NCBI GenBank assembly: GCA_018696595.1
Contig: JABHQW010000008.1
Location: 102,484-166,483 of the forward strand
DNA: 64,000 nt
From: Candidatus Woesearchaeota archaeon
GTDB lineage: Archaea > Nanobdellota > Nanobdellia > Woesearchaeales > GW2011-AR9
Direction of reading: 5' to 3'
The translations under genes and the position numbers were made by a program. Of the stretch, positions 25,377 to 34,078 are shown in pieces. Every line of letters starts with the position of its first letter. Within the stretch, counting starts at the first letter, position 1. Below the pieces are notes generated by a model. The model did not search any database, had not been told where the DNA came from, and worked only from the letters and a program-made list of their open reading frames with translations.

Positions 25377-26897
25377 CTAACTAAATCCGACACCACTAAA
25401 GCTAGTCTCAAATTCTTTCTCTTTCTTAACCGCAGCGAATTCCTTAAACAGAGGAATCTTAATCGGAACTGCAAACTTAGTAAACGTTGAAGTTACTAAA
25501 GCTTCCCCTTTATCTAAAGCAGCAATGTTACGATTATCTTGAGATAAGTCTTGAGGACTACTTTCAATTACTGCTTGCCTTTCAGAATTCATTTCTATTC
25601 CCAGAATAATTTTGGTGTTCATATTAGCCAAAATGTTTTTAGGAATTTCTGAAGGTAATTGTGTAATTGCAATTAAACCAACTTTAAACTTTCTTCCTTC
25701 TCTAGCCAAAGTATCAAAAATGTTTGAACCTTGCTCAAGAATCTTTTTTCCTAAAACACGAGGAGCTTCCTCTAAAACAACAGAGATTACTGGTTTGTCA
25801 TCCAACTGTCCAATTCTTTTATAATATTTATATTTGTTAAAAATCTCGGTAGTGATTAAACCGCCAACCAAGATTTCAATCGCCCCTGAAAAAAAACTAG
25901 TATCAATAATAACCGTTTTAGCATTCTCTAAATCTTGACAAATTTCGCTAATAGTATTTTCACCAGCAACAGCATCAAAAATTCCTTGACAATGTAATTG
26001 GCCCTCAACTAAATCTAAATTTAATAAAGCGATCAGTTTTCTTTTAACTACAGAAATAGTATCTTCATGAAAACTTACCCCTTCAATCTTTTGCTCATTT
26101 AACAAACTAAAGACCCAATTTTCCTGAAACTTTTTATGATAAGAATATAAACATTGTCTTTGCGGATCTGATAAAGATATTGCTCCTTGAAAATGTTCTG
26201 GTTTGAGTTTACTAAGATTAACCTTCAAAGACTTGGCCCCAGGCGGAGGATTACTAGGAGTGTAATAAGAAACTCTATCTTTTTGTAAATGATCTTTCAA
26301 TCCTAATCCTGTTCGGCCATAATATTCGTCATGGGGATCTAAAACAAGCATTCCCGCATAAGTGTGATTAAGAATTTCCCAAAGGACACAACTCATTAAA
26401 TTACTTTTACCTTTTCCCGTAGATGCAGGAATCAAAACATGGTGACTTAAAACGTCCCTTCCTGCTAAAAATATATTAAAGTCCATTTCCTTGCTACCAG
26501 ACCTAAGTTTACCCAAATATAACGGATTCTCAGGTTTAGTAATAAAGAATAAATCTTCTTTAGTTATTTCTCTGATCTTGGAAAAGAAACTCGGCAATTT
26601 CTTGCAAGTTTTACTTTTATCTCCCACATTTAAAATTGGTTTCAATAAAGCTAATTGATAATTTCTTAAATTTTCATCCATGATTGAAAATGATCCTTCT
26701 TCTAAATTCATTCCTGCAACCATTTCTAAATTTTGTTGAGAAATCTGTGAACCATAAATTAAATCATAAACTTGTAAAATAAATTTTTCATTATTGTTCT
26801 CAATTACTAAAAGTTCCCCCAACTCAACTTCTTGATCTGCTTTAACTCGCATCACAATCTTACTGAAATCACCCGAAACAATTTGACCTTTAAGCAT
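25377..26897 (-). CDS. HerA/DUF87-type ATPase
   Basis: The 506-residue protein has an N-terminal beta-barrel HAS-like domain (residues 1-100). The P-loop is [11 protein letters not shown] (about 158-166), the Walker B/glutamate [11 protein letters not shown], and a sensor region [13 protein letters not shown], followed by an arginine-finger-like helix. HerA ATPases form hexamers that move DNA or, in DUF87 branches, work with membrane complexes. A second, distinct HerA lies at 35098-36435, so this copy may serve another role. It lies one gene away from three unrecognised membrane proteins on the same strand. Confidence 0.87.
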   Translation of the reverse strand: MLKGQIVSGDFSKIVMRVKADQEVELGELLVIENNNEKFILQVYDLIYGSQISQQNLEMVAGMNLEEGSFSIMDENLRNYQLALLKPILNVGDKSKTCKKLPSFFSKIREITKEDLFFITKPENPLYLGKLRSGSKEMDFNIFLAGRDVLSHHVLIPASTGKGKSNLMSCVLWEILNHTYAGMLVLDPHDEYYGRTGLGLKDHLQKDRVSYYTPSNPPPGAKSLKVNLSKLKPEHFQGAISLSDPQRQCLYSYHKKFQENWVFSLLNEQKIEGVSFHEDTISVVKRKLIALLNLDLVEGQLHCQGIFDAVAGENTISEICQDLENAKTVIIDTSFFSGAIEILVGGLITTEIFNKYKYYKRIGQLDDKPVISVVLEEAPRVLGKKILEQGSNIFDTLAREGRKFKVGLIAITQLPSEIPKNILANMNTKIILGIEMNSERQAVIESSPQDLSQDNRNIAALDKGEALVTSTFTKFAVPIKIPLFKEFAAVKKEKEFETSFSGVGFS

Positions 26898-26961
26898 AGA
26901 TTAAACAATTAATTCTTTGTTTTTATGCTTTTAGGTGATGAATAAGATAAATCCATGAAAA

Positions 26962-26973
26962 GCTTTATAAAAC
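26962..26973 (+). promoter_or_regulatory. TATA box of the eL33 gene
   Basis: GCTTTATAAAAC lies about 27 bases before the ATG at 26995, consistent with a leaderless ribosomal protein message. Confidence 0.65.
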
Positions 26974-26994
26974 ACTCCAGTTTTTAGGATTAAC

Positions 26995-27249
26995 ATGGAA
27001 GCAACAGTTATGCATTTTAGACAAGGAAGACATCATCAGAACACTAGACAGATGATTATTAAGGTAGCAGACACTCCTGAAGAAGCGGAGAAAGTTATTG
27101 GTAAAACTGTTACTTGGACTTCTCCTAGCGGCAAAGAGATTAAAGGTAAGATTTCTGCATTACACGGTCGAAAGGGTGCTGTAAGAGCTATTTTTGAAGA
27201 AAAAGGTTTACCGGGTCAATCTCTAGGAACCAAGATTAAGATTGAATAG
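26995..27249 (+). CDS. rpl35ae: 50S ribosomal protein L35Ae (eL33)
   Basis: The 84-residue protein shows the eL33 pattern: an N-terminal beta strand (ATVMHFRQGRHHQNTRQMII), the conserved VIGKTVTWTSPSGKEIKGKI and HGRKGAVRAIFEEKGLPGQSLGTKI, with the usual Gly-Arg-x-Gly turn. The length fits archaeal members. It is a single-gene transcription unit between two genes on the opposite strand. It binds 23S rRNA in the large subunit. Confidence 0.93.
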   Translation: MEATVMHFRQGRHHQNTRQMIIKVADTPEEAEKVIGKTVTWTSPSGKEIKGKISALHGRKGAVRAIFEEKGLPGQSLGTKIKIE

Positions 27250-27290
27250 AATTTTAGTTTTCTATATTTTAATTATTAAGAATTATTAAA

Positions 27291-27998
27291 TTAAGCACTA
27301 TGTGGTAAAGCAGAATCTGATTTATCTTCCTCAATAAATCTTTCCAAAGCTACAAGAATTTGACCAACTTCTACAATTCTAGTGCCAATCTGATTTTTTA
27401 TTGTAGTAACTTTACCTCTCCAAGTAGCATCCGGTTCTCCCGGATCTGGCATTCTCCTAACAACCTCTCGATCAAGATGTGACATGATAGCTTCAACAGA
27501 ATCATACATTTTTTGAAGATATACTTTCTTTTCCCCTTCCGTTGAATGGCGAGCAGCCCTTAGACCCTTTTTAAAATTTTTTAAGTTTTCAACTATCCCT
27601 TTAACTTGTTCTTTAGCTTCTTTCACAACCTCGTCAGTTTTGTCACTGAAACCATCGGCCTTTAAGTCACCCAAATCTGTCTGGACTTCAACTAGATAGC
27701 CACGAATTGGACTTAACAAGCCTTCTCTTTTCTTAGTAGCTTTCATTGCTGCTAGTTTCTCTTTATCAGTTTTTTTCTTTTTCTCTCCCGCTTCTTTATG
27801 TTCTTTGTATTTACCACCCAAAAAATCTCTAAACTTTTTAGCTTTCTCATCTTGTTCTATTTTCCTAGCTTTTTTTGATTCTTCGGTTGGAGGAGCCACT
27901 AAAAAGAATTTAACAATATACCACAATAACATTAAACCAACAATACCGCGAGCTAAATCGATAAACTGAAGTACACTTCCACTAACTGGTGTTGGCAT
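27291..27998 (-). CDS. Single-pass membrane protein with long basic coiled-coil tail, unknown
   Basis: The 235-residue protein has one N-terminal membrane helix (about residues 14-34). A long, strongly charged helical region follows (Lys/Glu-rich at about 38-100 and 110-235), most of which should be cytoplasmic and coiled-coil. I recognise no family. Its ATG is two bases from the stop of the 181-residue membrane protein upstream, and a third membrane protein lies upstream again, so the three form an operon. The tail could connect a membrane complex to a cytoplasmic partner such as the nearby HerA-type ATPase; that is inference. Confidence 0.75.
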   Translation of the reverse strand: MPTPVSGSVLQFIDLARGIVGLMLLWYIVKFFLVAPPTEESKKARKIEQDEKAKKFRDFLGGKYKEHKEAGEKKKKTDKEKLAAMKATKKREGLLSPIRGYLVEVQTDLGDLKADGFSDKTDEVVKEAKEQVKGIVENLKNFKKGLRAARHSTEGEKKVYLQKMYDSVEAIMSHLDREVVRRMPDPGEPDATWRGKVTTIKNQIGTRIVEVGQILVALERFIEEDKSDSALPHSA

Positions 27999-27999
27999 T

Positions 28000-28545
28000 T
28001 TAAATCATCCTCGCTACATGATAACGCATAGCTTCTAAAATCCACATTAATAATATAGTTAATATTACTTTCAAAACCACTGTTGCTTTAGTTTCTTTAC
28101 TATTTCCTTCACTATCCTTTCCAGGGTAAGACCACATTAAGAATGCAATTCCAACAATGGGGCCTCCGATTAATAATAAAGCAACTAAAGTTGCCCAGCC
28201 TGTTCCTGCGGCTAATAAAACGTGTGCGGGTAAAAATATTGAAGTGATAATTGCAATAATTAAAGAGATGACTAATGCTTGATTCTTTTTAATAAAAGGC
28301 AAAGTCGGTTTGTCTCCACCACTTAACATGTTAATTACTGCATAAAAAATTGTAAACACTAAGATCCCTATTAATATTCTAGTCAAAGCCACAACCACAG
28401 AACCATCAGACATCCCTAAGAAACTAAGGTTACCGACACTCATGATTTTCCACCAAACGTTTCCTAAAGTATCTCCTAAGTCCGCTAAAACAGTAGGAAT
28501 AGCTAACAAAGACAGCATACTAAATAACAACCACTTCTTTTTCAT
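28000..28545 (-). CDS. Secreted-signal polytopic membrane protein, unknown
   Basis: The 181-residue protein has a signal peptide-like start (MKKKWLLFSMLSLLAIPTVLA, read in parts) with a likely cut after Ala. About four membrane helices follow (near residues 47-70, 84-104, 113-137 and 152-170). The central pair (ISLIIAIITSIFLPAHVLLA then GTGWATLVALLLIGGPIVG) resembles the helix pair in the 459-residue protein upstream, so the two may be distant paralogues. The general plan recalls small TrbC/VirB2-like or VirB6-like membrane proteins, but no motif proves this. Confidence 0.75.
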   Translation of the reverse strand: MKKKWLLFSMLSLLAIPTVLADLGDTLGNVWWKIMSVGNLSFLGMSDGSVVVALTRILIGILVFTIFYAVINMLSGGDKPTLPFIKKNQALVISLIIAIITSIFLPAHVLLAAGTGWATLVALLLIGGPIVGIAFLMWSYPGKDSEGNSKETKATVVLKVILTILLMWILEAMRYHVARMI

Positions 28546-28626
28546 TAAGGTTAGAATTATTTAATGGTTTATAAGATTTTTGTATGTCAGAAATATAAAT
28601 AAAAAGAAAAAAAGAAAAAATGGGGT

Positions 28627-30006
28627 TTAAACAACCCAATTGTCTTTAATGTAGTTTGCAAGTGCAATTGTTTGAGCCAATGCTAATGTTTCTGCTTTCT
28701 TAGCTTTACCTAATGCTAACATTAACGCATTAGTGTGTTTCTTAATTGCATTCAAATCAGTCTCAGCAGGGTTTCCTGCACAAGTAAAAGGATATCCTGC
28801 ACCACCATTAACCTTGGCGTAAAAATCAGATTGTCCTTTTCTAACTTTAGCAATTGCAGTTTTAGCACCACGAACTTCTGATAAAACTACAGAAAATTGA
28901 CCAAGAATTAATTGTGAGTCTGCACCCATCTTGTCTATTACTGATTGTTTTACACCTTTTTTAGCAAGTTCTTTCTGCAATTTAGTCATCTCTCTAACTT
29001 CTCTTCTTTCAGCTCGCTTAAATCTTTTCATATCTTTTGTGGTTACAGTATCCATAATACTTTTTAATTTATTATAAGACGCTTTCATAGAATCTAACTG
29101 AGCCTTACTTAACACATCTTTAGTAGCATGTTTGTCAACATCAGTGTACTTAAGCTTGTAATCTTTACCAAAACTAATTGCTTCTTTGATATCTTTTAGC
29201 TGTTCTTCTTCTGCCGCGACATCTGATAATAGTCTAGTTTTTTCAATCTGAGCATGTCTTAATTCCTTACCCTTTTCAGTATAAGAACCAACAAGCGGAA
29301 GACTCTGAGAAATCCTATTCCATAAACGTTTAGCACCATTTGGATGATGAGCTGAAGATCTTCCCCAATTGCTCATTACACTTAATAAGCTGATAGCTGC
29401 TAATGCCCAAGCTAAAACAATTACCCATGTGAAAAAGCTAGATATTGCTCCAAAAGAAGTCCCTACAGTTCCACCAACTCCTGCTGCAAATCCGGCAATC
29501 ATTCCATCAACTGTGTATAAAACTAATATAGCAAAAACCATGCAAATAAAACGCATAATATGATGACCTTTCAGGAAATAATATGCGGCAAATAAAAGCC
29601 CCACTGGCAACCCTAAAAACAACAAACTGAATATTGTTCCGTAACCTACACCACCACCAATAATAATACTTGTTGGTGTAAAAATAATTACTACTAAACT
29701 AAGAATTGCTGATAAACCAAGAGCAGTATAATTGTTTAAACCAATTGCTGTTGCCCCTTTGTATAATAGTAAGATAATCGCGATCAATAGTAAGAATCTA
29801 ATAAATCCCTCTAATGGATCAATCGTATTTTGAATTACATTTAAGCCATCAGGACCTAAAAACTGCAAAGTTACAATATTTTGAAAAGTCGCTTTTGCAT
29901 CTATATTAGATAAACCACTGCTGCCACTTGCTGCTGTTCCACAACCACTTAAAAACAAAGTTGCGATTACTAAAAAACTTAAAAAAAATAACATTCCTTT
30001 TTTCAT
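28627..30006 (-). CDS. Lipoprotein-signal polytopic membrane protein with coiled-coil domain, unknown
   Basis: The 459-residue protein starts with a lipoprotein-type signal ending in a lipobox LSGC (Cys about 22). About five membrane helices follow (near 66-85, 92-115, 118-142, 150-172 and 190-210). A long charged helical region (about 225-400) comes next, and a short C-terminal helical domain ending DNWVV. It is the first of three same-strand membrane-protein genes. Its leader carries a small hairpin touching the Shine-Dalgarno (30007-30090). I recognise no family. It may nucleate an envelope complex together with the two downstream products. Confidence 0.78.
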   Translation of the reverse strand: MKKGMLFFLSFLVIATLFLSGCGTAASGSSGLSNIDAKATFQNIVTLQFLGPDGLNVIQNTIDPLEGFIRFLLLIAIILLLYKGATAIGLNNYTALGLSAILSLVVIIFTPTSIIIGGGVGYGTIFSLLFLGLPVGLLFAAYYFLKGHHIMRFICMVFAILVLYTVDGMIAGFAAGVGGTVGTSFGAISSFFTWVIVLAWALAAISLLSVMSNWGRSSAHHPNGAKRLWNRISQSLPLVGSYTEKGKELRHAQIEKTRLLSDVAAEEEQLKDIKEAISFGKDYKLKYTDVDKHATKDVLSKAQLDSMKASYNKLKSIMDTVTTKDMKRFKRAERREVREMTKLQKELAKKGVKQSVIDKMGADSQLILGQFSVVLSEVRGAKTAIAKVRKGQSDFYAKVNGGAGYPFTCAGNPAETDLNAIKKHTNALMLALGKAKKAETLALAQTIALANYIKDNWVV

Positions 30007-30112
30007 TATTTAACACCTCGATTTTTCGAGAGGCATTAGAAGATTCACGTTTCTATCGCCTCAATTTTAAATTATTATTATTAAAGAGAATTAATTGTCA
30101 TATTTAAAGCTT
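30007..30112 (-). promoter_or_regulatory. Leader with hairpin-masked ribosome-binding site for the 459-residue lipoprotein
   Basis: On the minus strand a TATA-like CTTTAAATATG (about 30098-30108) is followed by a leader of about 75 bases. In it, GAGGC and GCCTC can close a 24-base loop, and CTCGAAAAATCGAG forms a tight hairpin. The 3' arm of that hairpin shares bases with the Shine-Dalgarno GAGGTG, nine bases before the ATG. Most other genes here look leaderless, so this suggests translational control. Confidence 0.4.
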
Positions 30113-30163
30113 TCCTAACTTCAAAATATTAATTAGAGAGAAACACCTTTATCTTTTCCAAAA

Positions 30164-30175
30164 GCTTTATAAATA
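30164..30175 (+). promoter_or_regulatory. TATA box of the eS19-eL39-eL31 operon
   Basis: GCTTTATAAATA is centred about 27 bases before the eS19 ATG at 30197. Confidence 0.7.
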
Positions 30176-30196
30176 AGCCACTATCTTAATGGCTCT

Positions 30197-30646
30197 ATGA
30201 CTCATATATTAACAGTAAACCCAAACGAACTTGTAAATAAGGCGGCAGTTGAACTAAAAAAGCAAAAATTAGTTGAACCAACTGAATGGAGTAAGTTTGT
30301 AAAAACCGGACATCACAAAGAAAGATTACCAGATAATGATGATTGGTGGTACCACAGATCAGCTGCAATCTTGAGAAGTATTGCTAGATTAGGCCCAGTG
30401 GGTACAGCAAAACTAAAAACGAAGTTCGGCGGAAAGAAAAACAGAGGCCACAAACCAGAAAAAGTTTTCAAGGCATCAGGTTCAATAATCAGAAAAATTC
30501 TTCAACAATTAGAAAAATCAGAATTAATTAAACAAGCTGAAAAAGGAGTTCATAAAGGAAGAGTATTAACTCCAAAAGGCGTATCATTCTTAGATAAAAT
30601 GGCTGTTGAAATCGCTAAACAGCAATATAAAGAAAGCAAACAATAA
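30197..30646 (+). CDS. rps19e: 30S ribosomal protein S19e (eS19)
   Basis: The 149-residue protein has the eS19 signature: EWSKFVKTGHHKERLPDNDDWWYHRSAAILRSIARLGPVG (read in parts), then FKASGSIIRKILQQLEKSELI and the C-terminal winged-helix end GRVLTPKGVSFLDKMA. Length is normal for archaea. It is the first gene of an operon with eL39 and eL31, with only two bases before the next ATG. It is a small-subunit protein needed for 30S maturation. Confidence 0.96.
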   Translation: MTHILTVNPNELVNKAAVELKKQKLVEPTEWSKFVKTGHHKERLPDNDDWWYHRSAAILRSIARLGPVGTAKLKTKFGGKKNRGHKPEKVFKASGSIIRKILQQLEKSELIKQAEKGVHKGRVLTPKGVSFLDKMAVEIAKQQYKESKQ

Positions 30647-30648
30647 AA

Positions 30649-30822
30649 ATGGCAAGAAATAAACATCCAGCAAAGAAGAAACGGTTAATCAAGTTAAATA
30701 AACAAACTAGGTGGGCACCGTTCTGGACAGTTTTCAAAATCTATGGCAAGGGTAGAAAAGTTCATCCTTCCAGACATACAGAAGTTAAAAGATCCTGGAG
30801 AAGAGGGAAAACTAAAGCGTAA
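30649..30822 (+). CDS. rpl39e: 50S ribosomal protein L39e (eL39)
   Basis: This 57-residue, very basic protein is short and easily missed. It reads MARNKHPAKKKRLIKLNKQT and continues with RWAPFWTVFK and a C-terminal RHTEVKRSWRRGKTKA. These are the eL39 hallmarks, including the Trp-Ala/Val-Pro-x-Trp segment. It lies between eS19 (two bases upstream) and eL31 (five bases downstream). eL39 lines the wall of the peptide exit tunnel. Confidence 0.95.
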   Translation: MARNKHPAKKKRLIKLNKQTRWAPFWTVFKIYGKGRKVHPSRHTEVKRSWRRGKTKA

Positions 30823-30827
30823 TTAAA

Positions 30828-31295
30828 ATGGCTAAGAAAGAAACCAAAACAGTTATCGAAAGAACTTATAACGTCCCGTTAAGGAAAGAGTACAGGAAAG
30901 TTCCACGTTGGCAAAGAACTAAAAAAGCAGTTAGTGCTTTAAGACAATTTCTTTCTAAACATATGAAATCAGATAATGTTAAAATCAGTAAAGAGTTAAA
31001 TCAAAAAGTTTGGAAGCACGGAATTAAGAATCCACCACATCATGTTAAGATTACTGTTACTAAAGATTCTGAAGGTGTTGTTAAAGCAGATTTGTTTGGT
31101 GAGAAAAAAGGTAAAAAGAAATCTTCAAAACCAGTTGCTAAAAAAGAAGAAGTTAAAACTGAAGAGAAGAAAACTGAAGTAAAAGAAGAAGTTGAGAAAG
31201 TAGAAGCACCGGTTGAAGAGAAAAAAGAAGAAACAAAAGAACCAGAAGCACCTAAAGAAGAAAAGCCAGTTGAAGAAATTAAGAAATCCGAATAA
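30828..31295 (+). CDS. rpl31e: 50S ribosomal protein L31e (eL31) with charged C-terminal extension
   Basis: Residues 1 to about 90 match eL31: ERTYNVPLRKEYRKVPRWQRTKKAVSALRQFL in parts, and VKISKELNQKVWKHGIKNPPHHVKI. Family members are usually 80-100 residues, but this one has 155, because about 65 low-complexity residues of Lys, Glu, Pro and Val follow. The extension is probably disordered and at the ribosome surface near the tunnel exit. It ends the operon; eIF6, a common neighbour of eL31 in archaea, is not here. Confidence 0.93.
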   Translation: MAKKETKTVIERTYNVPLRKEYRKVPRWQRTKKAVSALRQFLSKHMKSDNVKISKELNQKVWKHGIKNPPHHVKITVTKDSEGVVKADLFGEKKGKKKSSKPVAKKEEVKTEEKKTEVKEEVEKVEAPVEEKKEETKEPEAPKEEKPVEEIKKSE

Positions 31296-31320
31296 TTCTA
31301 AATTGTTTTTTATAAAGACC

Positions 31321-31346
31321 CACTAGACACACTAGACAGGTTCAGG
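31321..31346. repeat. Tandem 9-mer element (copy 1) upstream of the RecB/Cas4-like nuclease
   Basis: CACTAGACA occurs twice in direct tandem, followed by GGTTCAGG. A related element at 48924-48949 matches at 22 of 26 positions. Both lie in gaps ahead of nuclease genes. Confidence 0.65.
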
Positions 31347-31389
31347 AAACACATATAAAGGATTAGTTTTCTAATATTTCTATAAAAAA

Positions 31390-31481
31390 CGAAAGGAGGA
31401 AAAGATTATCATCTTTTGGTGGGTAAGTTATTTTATGAACGCATCCCACCGTCTTTGGATGATAACCTTTGTAAAGGTTAT
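31390..31481 (+). promoter_or_regulatory. Structured leader of the Cas4/RecB-like nuclease gene
   Basis: Three inverted repeats follow one another: AAAAGAT/ATCTTTT (31400-31417), GGTGGG/CCCACC (31418-31423 with 31445-31450), and the perfect ATAACCTTT-GT-AAAGGTTAT (31462-31481), which ends one base before the ATG at 31482 and contains the possible ribosome site AAAGG. A strong GGAGG lies at 31395-31399. The folding suggests regulated translation rather than coding sequence. Confidence 0.5.
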
Positions 31482-32297
31482 ATGGCAAAAAGAGTTGAAT
31501 CACCATCATCAATTAATACGTTTAAGCAATGTAAAAGAAAATATTATTATTCCTACATAGAAAAATTGCCAAGCGTCCCAAGTATCCACCTAGTCAGAGG
31601 AAATATTGCCCACTCTGCTTTGGAAGATTTCTACGATATTGATGTCAGCAAATTCAATGAAGAAAATTGTCAAAAAGAATTTCAACAAGCTGTTCAAAAA
31701 TTATTGGTTTATCAATGGGACAAATATGGACCGAAATTAAATGACCTGGGCTTAAATAATGATAAATTAAAATTTTATTTTGAAGAAACAATGTTAATGT
31801 TAATGAATTGGTGTAAATATTTCTTAGCAGATATCAAACAATTAATTAAAGAAAAAAATATTTCTGTACAAGAAGCGTTTACTGAATTAACACCAGTCAG
31901 AGAACAGAAATTTAGTTCTGAAGAATATTCTGTAAGGGGATTTATTGATGCTGTTCACCATTGTGGAGATGAGATTCACATTTTAGACTATAAAACAAAT
32001 GCACGGTTTGATATGAAAGAGAGCATTAAGTTGCAATTGGCAATATACTCTTTGTTATACCAAGAAAAGAAAGGAGTTATGCCGCATAAAGTAGGAATCT
32101 TTTTCTTAAGACATAAATCCAAGTATATGAATGTAGAACCTGGATTAATTGAGTTAGCTAAACGAGAAATCAATTCAATTCATTCACATACTTCTAGTAC
32201 TGAACATGTCGATGATTATCCGCAAACCATTACACCTTTATGTAAATGGTCTACTGGTCAGTGTGATTATTATCATGCCTGTAAACCACACGGTTAA
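31482..32297 (+). CDS. RecB/Cas4-like PD-(D/E)xK exonuclease with iron-sulfur cysteines
   Basis: I choose the ATG at 31482 (271 residues) because family members start just before SPSSINTFKQCKRKYYYSYI, and because the bases ahead form hairpins; a TTG at 31416 is the alternative. The nuclease core shows His in RGNIAHSALEDFY, Asp in VRGFIDAV and the Asp-x-Lys of ILDYKTN. A first cysteine (FKQC) and three near the C terminus (PLCKWSTGQCDYYHAC) form the four-cysteine cluster of Cas4/AddB-type enzymes. No CRISPR or cas genes are near, so it is probably a DNA-repair or replication nuclease. Confidence 0.87.
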   Translation: MAKRVESPSSINTFKQCKRKYYYSYIEKLPSVPSIHLVRGNIAHSALEDFYDIDVSKFNEENCQKEFQQAVQKLLVYQWDKYGPKLNDLGLNNDKLKFYFEETMLMLMNWCKYFLADIKQLIKEKNISVQEAFTELTPVREQKFSSEEYSVRGFIDAVHHCGDEIHILDYKTNARFDMKESIKLQLAIYSLLYQEKKGVMPHKVGIFFLRHKSKYMNVEPGLIELAKREINSIHSHTSSTEHVDDYPQTITPLCKWSTGQCDYYHACKPHG

Positions 32298-32300
32298 GAA

Positions 32301-33374
32301 CTAAGCGCTAGCCATAAAACTCATTTTAATTATTTCTTGATAAGATATAGTTCCTAAACCAAAATCTGGAAGTCCAAAAATAATCATTACAGCCAAAGCA
32401 ATAAAGAAAGCATAAAAGTACAAGAACAAATTGTTAAATAAATGATTTCCCCTCCATTCAAAAGGCAAAATAAAATATTTTGTAATTAAGAATACAGCAA
32501 GTAAAATCACTACAATTATCGCAAAAGCAAAAATTGGCAATTCCATAATTAAAACAATGGTTTCTACTAAAGCACCAATTAATAATGTAATTAAAGCTGC
32601 TAAAAGCAAGTATAAGTTAAAAGTAAAAACTTCAAAGAAACGATTAGAAGCAAATTTTTCTAAAAGCACATCTTTTGAAATAACACTTCCAGAAATTGCC
32701 GCCAGGAAATAAGACAGTGCTTCGATTATCATATGACAAAAGACAACAAACATTATCCCCACAAATATTAAAATTGGCCACTGGCCAGAAAACGAAGCTG
32801 CATTCTTTGCAGTTAATCCAAATATCGTGCCCCAAACCGAAGCGTTCCATGTTATTAAGAAAATCGCCCCATCCCCTGTTAATAAAGCCATAATAAAACA
32901 AGCCATTAAAACTAAAAAATTATTGCTTAACAAACTTTTGAACAAGCCAGCATCAAAGAATTCTGTGGAAACAGCACTACCAGCAAAACCTTGTCCAAAT
33001 CTAATCTCTAATTGTTCTCTAAATAAAGTGTTACTTTGCATTTCGGGCATAACCATTGTACCAACAGAATAAACAAGTAAAATCCCAATAAATAAATAAA
33101 CATAAATTTTAACAACGTCAACATCATCTTTCCATAATGATTGTAGAGAAACTTTTTGTTCCATACTTTCTTGTCTTTCCTCGATGGAAAATATTTTGTA
33201 AAGTTCAGGTAATAATAACAATGAAGTGAAAGCAACTGCAACTAATGCTGGATCTCCTGGAAATAATACTGAAGCAATTAACAATCCAATGAAAGAATAA
33301 ACAATTCCTAGAATTAAAGCATAAATGCCTTTCCTTTCTAACCAATCTTCTGGAAATATATGTTCTAACACCAT
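32301..33374 (-). CDS. SpoIIM/DUF95-family membrane protein
   Basis: The 357-residue protein has about seven membrane helices. It shows the SpoIIM-like arrangement WNASVWGTIFGLTAKNAA, then HMIIEALSYFLAAISG, which corresponds to the conserved HGxxE-type segment of the family. DUF95 proteins occur widely in archaea outside any sporulation context and their role is unknown. Here the gene stands alone, convergent with the nuclease gene (three-base gap). Confidence 0.82.
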   Translation of the reverse strand: MVLEHIFPEDWLERKGIYALILGIVYSFIGLLIASVLFPGDPALVAVAFTSLLLLPELYKIFSIEERQESMEQKVSLQSLWKDDVDVVKIYVYLFIGILLVYSVGTMVMPEMQSNTLFREQLEIRFGQGFAGSAVSTEFFDAGLFKSLLSNNFLVLMACFIMALLTGDGAIFLITWNASVWGTIFGLTAKNAASFSGQWPILIFVGIMFVVFCHMIIEALSYFLAAISGSVISKDVLLEKFASNRFFEVFTFNLYLLLAALITLLIGALVETIVLIMELPIFAFAIIVVILLAVFLITKYFILPFEWRGNHLFNNLFLYFYAFFIALAVMIIFGLPDFGLGTISYQEIIKMSFMASA

Positions 33375-33491
33375 CTTTTGAGTTAAGAAAGATATTTTAG
33401 TTTATATAGTTTACTATTTGTGATAAACCATAACATTTATTAAAAACAAACACACAATAGGACCAATTAAAAATTTTGAGGGTGAATTAAT

Positions 33492-34040
33492 ATGGTAGCT
33501 ACATGGATTATTGGAATTATTGTTGCTGTGGTGATATTGTTTGTTATTTACATTTACAACAGCTTGATTAAATTAAAAGTAAGAGTAAAGAACGCCTGGT
33601 CACAAATTGATGTGCAATTAAAAAGAAGATATGACTTAATACCAAACCTAGTAAATGCAGTTAAAGGTTATATGAAACATGAGAAGACTGTTTTAGAAGA
33701 AGTTACTAAAGCAAGAACAAGTTTAATGTCTGGTTCAAAAGAAACTCAAGCAGAAGCATCTAACCAAATAACAGAAGCATTAAAATCTATTTTTGCAGTG
33801 GCAGAAAATTATCCTGACCTTAAAGCTAGTGAGAATTTTAAACAATTACAAGAAGAACTTTCTGGAACAGAATCAAAGATTGCTTATGCTAGACAATTTT
33901 ATAATGATAGTGTAATGGCTTTTAATGAAGCGATTCAAGTATTTCCAAAAAATATGTTTGCCAAAATGTTTGGATTTAAACAAGAAGAATTTTTTGGTGC
34001 TGAAGGAAAAGAAAGAGAGAATGTGGAAGTTAAATTCTAA
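33492..34040 (+). CDS. lemA: LemA family protein
   Basis: The 182-residue protein has one N-terminal membrane helix (about residues 4-24) and the LemA four-helix domain, with [40 protein letters not shown] and [19 protein letters not shown] (read in parts). A Shine-Dalgarno-like GGGTGAA lies about eight bases before the ATG. LemA is usually encoded next to the membrane protease HtpX, as here, and may act as its partner in envelope quality control. Confidence 0.94.
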   Translation: MVATWIIGIIVAVVILFVIYIYNSLIKLKVRVKNAWSQIDVQLKRRYDLIPNLVNAVKGYMKHEKTVLEEVTKARTSLMSGSKETQAEASNQITEALKSIFAVAENYPDLKASENFKQLQEELSGTESKIAYARQFYNDSVMAFNEAIQVFPKNMFAKMFGFKQEEFFGAEGKERENVEVKF

Positions 34041-34078
34041 TTCCACTTTTTATTTTTTTAATATCTTAATTTTCAAAA

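Noticed and set aside
27041-27053. A third CACTAGACA string
   Set aside because: It lies inside the eL33 coding sequence, has one unit only and no TCAGG end, so it is probably chance.
31416-31481. TTG-started N-terminal extension of the Cas4/RecB-like nuclease
   Set aside because: The bases form three inverted repeats, and family members begin next to SPSSINTF; the ATG at 31482 is preferred.
31482-32297. Cas4 as a sign of a CRISPR locus
   Set aside because: No repeat-spacer array, cas1 or cas2 is present anywhere in the window; the fold is shared with general RecB-type nucleases.
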